Assembly: GCA_947483455.1 (NCBI GenBank)
Contig: CANKNK010000131.1
Location: forward strand, 1-5,599
Length of the DNA: 5,599 nucleotides
DNA from: Comamonadaceae bacterium
GTDB taxonomy: Bacteria; Pseudomonadota; Gammaproteobacteria; Burkholderiales; Burkholderiaceae_C
Reading direction: 5' to 3'
Part shown: piece by piece, positions 1 through 5,599 of the stretch
How positions within the stretch are numbered: the first letter of the stretch is position 1
Layout: each line of letters opens with the position of its first letter
Notes under the pieces: model-generated
What the model saw: only the letters and a program-made list of their open reading frames with translations
Database searches by the model: none
Told to the model about the DNA's origin: nothing
Translations under genes and position numbers: made by a program

Positions 1-68
1 AGGGTGTTGGCGGTACCCAGATCAATGGCCAGGTCGGTTGAAAAATAACGGGTGAAAGCTCCAAGCAT
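1..68 (-). CDS. mreB: MreB, rod-shape-determining actin-like protein (5' end only)
   Basis: This is the start of a minus-strand gene that runs out of the window at base 1. The 22 visible residues begin MLGAFTRYFSTDLAIDLGTA and continue NT. This matches the MreB N-terminus, where the IDLGTANT stretch is the first phosphate-binding loop of the actin/Hsp70 ATPase fold. MreB forms membrane-associated filaments that direct side-wall peptidoglycan synthesis in rod-shaped cells. The ATG at 68-66 is supported by an AAGGA Shine-Dalgarno six bases upstream. It is divergent from gatCAB, an arrangement I know from betaproteobacteria, where mreB is usually followed by mreC, mreD, a penicillin-binding protein gene and rodA outside this window. 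The fragment is short, but the motif is very specific. Confidence 0.9.
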   Translation of the reverse strand, partial: MLGAFTRYFSTDLAIDLGTANT

Positions 69-74
69 GGCGTG

Positions 75-79
75 TCCTT
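75..79 (-). promoter_or_regulatory. Shine-Dalgarno of mreB
   Basis: AAGGA on the minus strand, six bases before the mreB ATG. It fixes that ATG as the start codon. Confidence 0.75.
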
Positions 80-85
80 GTCGAC

Positions 86-109
86 ATGCAGCGCGGTCGC
101 ATGCTGCAT
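86..109 (-). repeat. Perfect 7-bp inverted repeat in the mreB leader
   Basis: ATGCAGC (86-92) and GCTGCAT (103-109) are exact reverse complements separated by 10 bases. In an mreB transcript this would fold into a hairpin ending seven bases upstream of the AAGGA ribosome binding site. Flanking CG/CG bases could extend the stem across a two-base bulge. It could be an mRNA structure affecting translation or stability, or a protein-binding dyad. The sequence shows the symmetry; any role is inference. Confidence 0.5.
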
Positions 110-269
110 CGTCTGTGTTTTGTCGGTAAATGGCTGATTTCAGGCGCAAACGGCAGGTGGAAAGGCCGCGCAAGCCAAAGGCAGGATAATAACCCATTGC
201 CCCCAAAATTCCGCCTTGCGCCCAGGGGCACCCCAAGCAAACCACCCTGTAAAGACCGCCTTTTTTCAC

Positions 270-605
270 ATGTCCCTGACTTCCCACGATATTGACCGAC
301 TCGCGCAGCTCTCTCGGCTGCAATTTGAACCTCCCGCCGCCGAACGATTGCTTGGGCAGCTCAATGGTTTTTTTGAGATCGTTGAGCAAATGCGTGCCGT
401 CAACACCCAAGGCGTGGTGCCCATGGCGCACCCGGTCGATGCGATGCAAGGCTTAAGCCAGGCGATTGCCGACGCCGACGCCCACGGTATGACGCTGCGT
501 TTGCGCGAGGACGTGGTCAGCGAGCCCAACCAGCGCGAAGCCAACCTGCGCAGCGCTCCCGCGGTAGAACGCGGCTTGTTCTTGGTGCCGAAAGTGATCG
601 AGTAA
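270..605 (+). CDS. gatC: Aspartyl/glutamyl-tRNA amidotransferase subunit C
   Basis: A 111-residue GatC, the small subunit that wraps around GatA and GatB and stabilises the cytoplasmic amidotransferase. Family features seen: the N-terminal helix [18 protein letters not shown], the segment [18 protein letters not shown] (residues 27-44), the MAHPVDAMQ segment (52-60), and a conserved tail [17 protein letters not shown] start at the ATG at 270 because [12 protein letters not shown] matches the family N-terminus. An in-frame TTG at 216 would add 18 unrelated residues. No clear Shine-Dalgarno precedes the ATG; the region is AAAGACCGCC plus a T run. GatC proteins are usually near 95-100 residues. 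The extra length seems to lie between residues about 61 and 75, where an Ala/Asp-rich stretch sits between HPVDAMQ and [11 protein letters not shown]. It is first in the gatCAB operon, three bases before gatA. Confidence 0.96.
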   Translation: MSLTSHDIDRLAQLSRLQFEPPAAERLLGQLNGFFEIVEQMRAVNTQGVVPMAHPVDAMQGLSQAIADADAHGMTLRLREDVVSEPNQREANLRSAPAVERGLFLVPKVIE

Positions 606-608
606 ACC

Positions 609-2068
<1,460 letters not shown>

Positions 2069-2072
<4 letters not shown>

Positions 2073-3541
2073 GCGCCGCCAAACTGGTTCATGGCTACGA
2101 AGTCGTCATCGGCTTTGAAACCCATGCCCAACTCTCCACGCAAAGCAAAATTTTTAGCCGGGCGTCTACCGCCTTTGGTGCCGAGCCGAACACCCAGGCT
2201 TGCGCGGTCGATTTAGCCTTGCCCGGCACCTTGCCGGTAATGAACAAGGGCGCGGTGGAACGTGCCATTGAACTCGGGCTGGCACTGGGCTCACACATCG
2301 CTGAGCGCAGCATCTTTGCGCGTAAAAATTATTTTTACCCTGATCTGCCCAAGGGCTACCAAATCAGCCAGTTTGAAATCCCCGTGGTGCAGGGCGGCGA
2401 AGTTTCTTTCTTTTTGGGCGACGAGAAAAAAACCGTGCGCTTGGTGCGTGCGCATTTGGAGGAAGATGCAGGCAAGTCGCTGCACGAAGATTTCATCGGT
2501 CAATCGGGCATCGACCTCAACCGCGCTGGCACGCCGCTGTTAGAAATCGTCACCGAGCCCGATATGCGCTCCAGCGAAGAGGCGGTAGCCTATGCCAAAG
2601 AGCTGCACAAAATTGTCACTTGGATTGGCATTTGTGACGGCAATATGCAAGAGGGCAGTTTCCGCTGCGACGCCAATGTGTCGGTACGCAAACCCGGCGC
2701 GCCGCTGGGCACCCGCCGTGAAATTAAGAACTTGAACAGCTTCAAGTTCATGCAACAAGCGATCGACTATGAAGTGCGCTGGCAAATTGAACAAATAGAA
2801 GACGGCCTCGCCATTCAACAAGCCACCGTTTTGTTCAACCCGGACACCGGCGAGACCCGCGCCATGCGCACCAAAGAAGACGCCGCCGATTACCGCTACT
2901 TCCCGGACCCGGATTTGCCGCCGCTGGTGATTTCGCGCGAATGGGTGGAGCGCGTGCGCAGCGAGATGGCCGAGTTGCCGCGTGTCATGGCCGAACGCTT
3001 TGTCACGCAATATGGGCTGCCCGAATACGACGCCACGCAACTCACGCAAAGCAAAGCGATGGCGGCTTATTTTGAAGAGACGGCCAAGGCTTGCGGGCAA
3101 GCGAAGTTGGCGAGTAACTGGGTCATGGGCGAGTTGTCCCGGCGCATGAATGCGGACGGCCTGGGCATCGAGCAGTTGCCCGTGAAGGCGGCGCAGCTCG
3201 GTGCATTGATTCAGCGTATCGCCGACGACACCATCAGCAACAACGCGGCCAAGCAAGTATTTGATGCCTTATGGAGCGAAGGCCAAGATGCGCAGGGCGC
3301 CGCTGGCGCAGCGCGTGTTGACGCCATCATCGAAGCCAAAGGCCTCAAGCAAATGAACGACACCGGCGCCTTGGAAGCCATCATCGACGAGGTGCTGGCC
3401 GCCAACCCGAAAAACGTCGAAGAATTCAAAGCCGGTAATGCCAAGGCCTTGAACGGCTTGGTCGGCCCCATCATGAAGGCCAGCAAGGGCAAGGCCAATC
3501 CGGCGCAGGTCAATACTTTGTTGCTAAAGAAACTGGGTTGA
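2069..3541 (+). CDS. gatB: Asp-tRNA(Asn)/Glu-tRNA(Gln) amidotransferase subunit B
   Basis: A 490-residue, full-length GatB. It binds the mischarged tRNA, activates the Asp or Glu side chain with ATP and transfers GatA-derived ammonia to it. Recognisable blocks in order: [13 protein letters not shown] (residues 10-22) at the start of the catalytic cradle; [19 protein letters not shown] (85-103); HLEEDAGKS (129-137); the PET112-family signature [13 protein letters not shown] (148-160); [11 protein letters not shown] (195-205); REIKNLNSF (217-225); and [13 protein letters not shown] (274-286). The C-terminal third is the helical plus YqeY-like tRNA-binding tail, ending near [19 protein letters not shown]. 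The start is an ATG overlapping the gatA stop (ATGA), with GGAGG six bases upstream. It is the last gene of the operon and converges on vapC. I see no missing motif. Confidence 0.98.
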
Positions 3542-3543
3542 TA

Positions 3544-3581
3544 CGGCCTTATTGACGGTACCCCGTGCAAACAGAAGGCCG
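3544..3581. repeat. Nested inverted repeat just downstream of gatB
   Basis: CGGCCTT (3544-3550) and AAGGCCG (3575-3581) are exact reverse complements around a 24-base spacer. The spacer itself holds ACGG-TACC-CCGT (3555-3566). The repeat begins three bases after the gatB stop, in the gap between converging genes, so it is a candidate 3'-end or termination structure. No T run follows on either strand, so it is not a canonical intrinsic terminator. It may instead protect the mRNA end or act with Rho. Confidence 0.45.
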
Positions 3582-3602
3582 GCGCTGAACGCATTGCTGG
3601 GA

Positions 3603-3623
3603 GATATCCGTTGCAGGGATATC
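3603..3623. repeat. Perfect 7-bp inverted repeat in the gatB/vapC convergent gap
   Basis: GATATCC (3603-3609) and GGATATC (3617-3623) flank a 7-base spacer. GGAG (3600-3603) and CTCC (3626-3629) could extend the structure if a three-base bulge is allowed. It lies in the 105-base gap between the stops of gatB and vapC, where transcription from both sides must end. No T run follows on either strand, so the terminator reading is tentative. Confidence 0.4.
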
Positions 3624-3646
3624 GACTCCATGGGCACAAGCGGTTT

Positions 3647-4051
3647 CTATGCCTTCAGCCAATCATCAACCACTAGCAAGCCAACTTGCGCAAACACTCT
3701 GTCATTACTCACCAGCGTAGCATTTACATGTAAGGCATGCGCCGCAATTTGTAAATCCAGCGCGGCCAGCGGCGTACCCTTTTTATATAGCGCTGCGCGC
3801 AGCGTGCCGTAGGTTTGCGCGACTGCGGCATCCCAAGGCATCACTTCCACGCGGCGTAAAAACTCGTTGACTGCGTCTCTTAAAGCCAATGCCTGCGGGC
3901 GCTTTGCCAAGCCAAAGGCCAACTCGCCCGCCGTGACGGCGGATATGCATACGCTGTGCATAGGCACTTCCAATAAGCGCGCAATAGCTTGGGGTTGGCG
4001 CTTGATGATGTGGCTCACCATGTTGGTGTCCAGCATGTAAAGGCTTGTCAT
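3647..4051 (-). CDS. vapC: VapC-type PIN-domain ribonuclease toxin
   Basis: A 134-residue single-domain PIN protein, the toxin half of a type II toxin-antitoxin pair. PIN toxins are Mg2+-dependent endoribonucleases. The acidic site is complete: Asp8 in YMLDTN, Glu43 in TAGELAFG, Asp99 in LAALDLQIAAHA and Asp117 in LVSNDRVF. The segment VMPWDAAVAQTYG (70-82) is the usual middle block and VDDW the usual end. The overall pattern resembles enterobacterial VapC, which cuts initiator tRNA; that target is only a possibility here. The start is the first ATG of the frame. A second ATG at codon 6 would drop beta-strand residues ahead of Asp8. It begins eight bases after the antitoxin stop, without a strong ribosome site, so coupled translation from vapB is likely. 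It appears intact, with no frameshift. Confidence 0.93.
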   Translation of the reverse strand: MTSLYMLDTNMVSHIIKRQPQAIARLLEVPMHSVCISAVTAGELAFGLAKRPQALALRDAVNEFLRRVEVMPWDAAVAQTYGTLRAALYKKGTPLAALDLQIAAHALHVNATLVSNDRVFAQVGLLVVDDWLKA

Positions 4052-4059
4052 GCTGATGT

Positions 4060-4344
4060 TCAGTGCCCAAGCGGCTTGGACATCGCATCTAAAGGGTCCC
4101 GGTCCGGCGATTGCGTGTGCCCTGCTGCCAGTCGCTCTGCGGGGCTCAAAAAATCATCGGCATCTTCGATCGCTTGCGCAGCCACCAAAAATCCGTCCCA
4201 GTCATGCGGCCGCCTGGAGAGGATAACGTCACCGGTCAGCGCATCTTTGCGGATAAAGACTTCTGTCGCGTCAAATCGAAACGCGGCGGGCAGGCGCACG
4301 GCCTGGCTGCGGCCATTGGCAAATAGTTTGGCGGCTTGGGACAC
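4060..4344 (-). CDS. vapB: VapB-type antitoxin (AbrB/MazE-like)
   Basis: A 94-residue antitoxin. The N-terminal half (residues 1-45) is the swapped-hairpin DNA-binding fold, marked by AAKLFANGRSQAVRLP (residues 4-19) followed by FRFDATEVFIRKD. These proteins bind the operon promoter as dimers. The C-terminal half (about 46-94) should wrap around VapC; it carries the family-like WDGFL segment and an RDPLD near its end. I chose the GTG at 4344-4342 because GGGAGG lies six bases upstream and the protein then starts like known VapB. The open frame upstream to 4500 overlaps cysA and has no family resemblance. At 94 residues it is longer than the usual 75-85, with extra sequence around residues 66-80 and after RDPLD. 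The vapC start is eight bases downstream, whereas many vapBC pairs overlap. Confidence 0.9.
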   Translation of the reverse strand: MSQAAKLFANGRSQAVRLPAAFRFDATEVFIRKDALTGDVILSRRPHDWDGFLVAAQAIEDADDFLSPAERLAAGHTQSPDRDPLDAMSKPLGH

Positions 4345-4350
4345 GGAGGG

Positions 4351-4356
4351 CCTCCC
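4351..4356 (-). promoter_or_regulatory. Shine-Dalgarno of vapB
   Basis: GGGAGG on the minus strand, six bases before the GTG start. It decides the GTG start. It also forms one arm of a GGAGG-C-CCTCC dyad (4345-4355) that abuts the start codon. Confidence 0.75.
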
Positions 4357-4365
4357 GGCAACAGG

Positions 4366-4377
4366 TGGTAGATACCA
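4366..4377. promoter_or_regulatory. Candidate vapBC operator palindrome
   Basis: TGGTAGATACCA is a perfect 12-bp palindrome (TGGTA, two bases, TACCA) located 22 bases upstream of the vapB GTG. VapB-family antitoxins are known to bind inverted repeats overlapping their own promoters. The palindrome would cover the start point expected from the TATACT -10 candidate beside it. The symmetry is seen; the function is inferred. Confidence 0.5.
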
Positions 4378-4378
4378 A

Positions 4379-4384
4379 AGTATA
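4379..4384 (-). promoter_or_regulatory. Candidate -10 element for vapBC
   Basis: TATACT on the minus strand matches the sigma-70 -10 consensus at five of six bases. It sits in an AT-rich patch 34 bases upstream of the vapB GTG. No good -35 hexamer appears at 16-19 bases; the best I see is ATGTCT. The promoter may be weak, activator-dependent, or secondary to read-through from cysA. Confidence 0.4.
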
Positions 4385-4409
4385 TGCCATTCATTTTTGT
4401 TAGAGACAT

Positions 4410-4418
4410 ACCTCCTTA
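4410..4418 (-). promoter_or_regulatory. Apparently unused perfect Shine-Dalgarno after cysA
   Basis: TAAGGAGGT on the minus strand is fully complementary to the 16S rRNA 3' end and starts eight bases after the cysA stop. The next ATG (4409-4407) leaves only one base of spacing and opens a short frame with no resemblance to a known protein. No start codon at normal spacing is visible in any frame. It may be left from a former next gene of the cys operon, or it may be chance. Confidence 0.45.
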
Positions 4419-4426
4419 ACGCCGCC

Positions 4427-5518
4427 TCAAGCCAAAAACACACGCCCGCCGCGCGGTCGCACCAGCACTGGGTCAGCGTCGCGCAGTGGCGTGGCGGCAT
4501 ATTCCTGCAAGCCCATGTGCACCTCCAGCACTTCGCCCTGGGGAAGTATGGATGTATCTTGCAGCGTAATTTCCAGGCGCACCAGTGGGCCCGCAGCCAA
4601 AACGCGCAGCACCTGGCCCACTATCCAGTCGGACGTATCGGCAACACCAGTGGCGGGTCGTATCTCCAGCTCGTAGGGCCGCACGAACGCATAGCCAGCT
4701 TGTTGCGAGGCGGTCTGCTGTAATTCGGGGCAGGCAATACGTGCGCCCCCGCTGCCAATACGCAAACTGCCATCTTCAATATGCCCTTGCAAGCGATTGA
4801 CCTGGCCCAAAAAGCTGAACACAAACGGACTGGCCGGTTGCTCCCACACCGCTTGCGGCGTGCCTACCTGCTCTATACGGCCCCGGTTCATCAGCACCAC
4901 GCGATCGGACACTTCGAGCGCTTCTTCTTGGTCATGGGTGACAAAGACGCTGCTGACATGCAACTCGTCGTGCAAACGGCGCAACCAGCGGCGCAATTCT
5001 TTGCGCACTTTGGCGTCCAGCGCTCCAAACGGTTCATCGAGCAGCAAGACCTGTGGCTCCACAGCCAGGGCGCGGGCCAGGGCAATGCGTTGGCGCTGCC
5101 CGCCCGAGAGCTGCGCCGGGTAGCGATCGCCCAGCCAGTCGAGCTGGACCAGGTCCAGCAACTGATGCACTTTGTCTTTGATCTGCGCTTCGCTAGGGCG
5201 GCTGGCACGCGGCCGCATGCGCAGGCCAAAGGCCACGTTGTCAAACACCGTCATATGGCGGAACAAGGCATAGTGCTGGAACACAAAGCCGACGTTGCGT
5301 TCACGCGGGTGTACGCCGGTGGCATCGACGCCCGAAAAATAGATGCTGCCGGCATCGGCGCTTTCTAAGCCAGCGATGATGCGCAGCAATGTCGTCTTGC
5401 CACAGCCCGACGGCCCGAGCAGCGCGACCAGTTCGCCCGATGCAATCTCCAGGCTGACATCGTCCAAGGCTTGGAAGCTGCCAAATTGCTTGCTGACATG
5501 GTCAATCGAAATACTCAT
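4427..5518 (-). CDS. cysA: Sulfate/thiosulfate ABC importer, ATP-binding subunit CysA
   Basis: A 363-residue ATPase that powers sulfate and thiosulfate uptake, acting as a dimer on the cytoplasmic face of the CysT/CysW permease. The nucleotide-binding motifs are complete: Walker [10 protein letters not shown] (residues 35-43), Q-loop Gln81 in FVFQHYALF, signature LSGGQRQR (137-144), Walker B VLLLDEP (157-163) with Glu162, D-loop GALD (165-168) and switch His195 in VTHDQEEA. Residues from about 236 form the TOBE-like C-terminal regulatory domain, with FVRPYELEI (278-286) and a [10 protein letters not shown] end. [13 protein letters not shown] is the usual CysA start, so I use the ATG at 5518. 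An in-frame ATG at 5590 would add 24 residues overlapping cysW. No Shine-Dalgarno precedes it (a run of C instead), so coupling with cysW, 13 bases upstream, is probable. No terminator-like hairpin follows the stop. Confidence 0.95.
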   Translation of the reverse strand: MSISIDHVSKQFGSFQALDDVSLEIASGELVALLGPSGCGKTTLLRIIAGLESADAGSIYFSGVDATGVHPRERNVGFVFQHYALFRHMTVFDNVAFGLRMRPRASRPSEAQIKDKVHQLLDLVQLDWLGDRYPAQLSGGQRQRIALARALAVEPQVLLLDEPFGALDAKVRKELRRWLRRLHDELHVSSVFVTHDQEEALEVSDRVVLMNRGRIEQVGTPQAVWEQPASPFVFSFLGQVNRLQGHIEDGSLRIGSGGARIACPELQQTASQQAGYAFVRPYELEIRPATGVADTSDWIVGQVLRVLAAGPLVRLEITLQDTSILPQGEVLEVHMGLQEYAATPLRDADPVLVRPRGGRVFLA

Positions 5519-5531
5519 AGGGGGGATGGTC

Positions 5532-5599
5532 TTAAGGGCTGACAGGACGCTCGGGTGAAAGGCTTTGGGCGATCCGCTGCTGGCGCTCAAACTTCCACT
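5532..5599 (-). CDS. cysW: Sulfate ABC transporter permease CysW (3' end only)
   Basis: The last 21 codons of a minus-strand gene entering from beyond base 5599. The visible residues are [20 protein letters not shown] plus a final Pro, then a TAA stop. A charged cytoplasmic tail with a WKFERQ-like stretch is typical of the CysW permease end. The position 13 bases upstream of cysA fits the standard cysT-cysW-cysA operon order. The identity rests on this short tail and the neighbour, so it is likely but not proven. Confidence 0.75.
   Translation of the reverse strand, partial: WKFERQQRIAQSLSPERPVSP

Larger units (their letters stand above)
69..269. promoter_or_regulatory. Divergent intergenic region between mreB and gatC
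   Basis: These 201 bases separate two divergent genes, so both promoters should lie here or in the adjoining 5' ends. I cannot place either with confidence. The best -10-like hexamer for the plus strand is GATAAT at 185-190, but no convincing -35 lies 16-18 bases before it. The same AT-rich patch reads TTATTATCC on the minus strand and could serve mreB equally weakly. A short inverted repeat, TGCCCC (198-203) with GGGGCA (225-230), and a T6 run (261-266) just before gatC are also present. No coding sequence here looks real. Confidence 0.5.

Noticed and set aside
225..234. GGGG-CA-CCCC inverted repeat upstream of gatC
   Set aside because: A two-base loop cannot form the full hairpin and the arms are only four bases, so chance in GC-rich DNA is likely.
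216..269. TTG start of gatC at 216
   Set aside because: It adds 18 residues unlike any GatC N-terminus. The ATG at 270 gives the family start.
2540..3256. Long antisense open frame (238 codons) on the minus strand opposite gatB
   Set aside because: It is a shadow of the conserved GatB frame in GC-rich DNA. It has no recognisable domain, and GatB is certain.
3211..3639. 142-codon minus-strand open frame covering the gatB end and the convergent hairpins
   Set aside because: Mostly antisense to the conserved GatB tail, with no recognisable motif; not a plausible extra gene after vapC.
4407..4409. ATG directly after the TAAGGAGGT motif as the start of a small gene
   Set aside because: Only one base separates it from GGAGG, too close for initiation. 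The frame runs out of register into vapB without any recognisable product.
4345..4500. Upstream extension of vapB to the ATG at 4500
   Set aside because: The 52 extra residues overlap cysA and do not resemble VapB. The GTG at 4344 has GGGAGG at ideal spacing.
3989..4723. 244-codon plus-strand open frame opposite vapB and the cysA end
   Set aside because: It spans three real minus-strand genes in antisense and shows no family resemblance.
4781..5368. 195-codon plus-strand open frame opposite cysA
   Set aside because: It is the antisense of the conserved ABC ATPase motifs, a common shadow in such genes.
5519..5590. Upstream ATG for cysA at 5590
   Set aside because: The 24 extra residues overlap the cysW coding end and are absent from the CysA family, which begins at [14 protein letters not shown] sequence.

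Overview
The window looks like ordinary chromosome from a betaproteobacterium, most likely Burkholderiales and perhaps Comamonadaceae. I infer this from three things: the protein sequences, a gatCAB operon divergent from mreB (an order I know from this group), and the cysW-cysA order of the sulfate transporter. Base composition is moderately GC-rich by eye. No identity search was possible, so the genus is a guess.

Layout: (1) bases 1-68 carry the first 22 codons of mreB on the minus strand. (2) A 201-base divergent intergenic region (69-269) holds the mreB leader, with a Shine-Dalgarno and a 7-bp inverted repeat, and presumably the gatCAB promoter. (3) gatC, gatA and gatB (270-3541, plus strand) form a tightly packed operon for the three-subunit Asp-tRNA(Asn)/Glu-tRNA(Gln) amidotransferase. 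The gatC-gatA gap is 3 bases and gatA-gatB overlap as ATGA. (4) A 105-base convergent gap contains two inverted repeats. (5) A vapBC-type toxin-antitoxin pair lies on the minus strand: antitoxin 4344-4060, then PIN-domain toxin 4051-3647. (6) cysA (5518-4427, minus) and the last 21 codons of cysW (minus) are the 3' end of a sulfate/thiosulfate ABC importer operon.

Working together: GatA releases ammonia and GatB uses it to amidate mischarged tRNA, with GatC holding the two together. VapB neutralises VapC and probably represses their shared promoter. CysA powers sulfate uptake through the CysT/CysW channel. The vapBC pair is the only accessory-looking element. It sits directly behind cysA on the same strand, where a perfect but apparently unused Shine-Dalgarno suggests the cys operon once continued.

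I see no new system here. The points worth a second look are small: the orphan Shine-Dalgarno, the architecture of the vapBC control region, a GatC with an enlarged linker, and the hairpins in the mreB leader and convergent gap. There are no RNA genes, CRISPR arrays, insertion sequences or riboswitches that I can support, and no gene-free stretch exceeds 300 bases.
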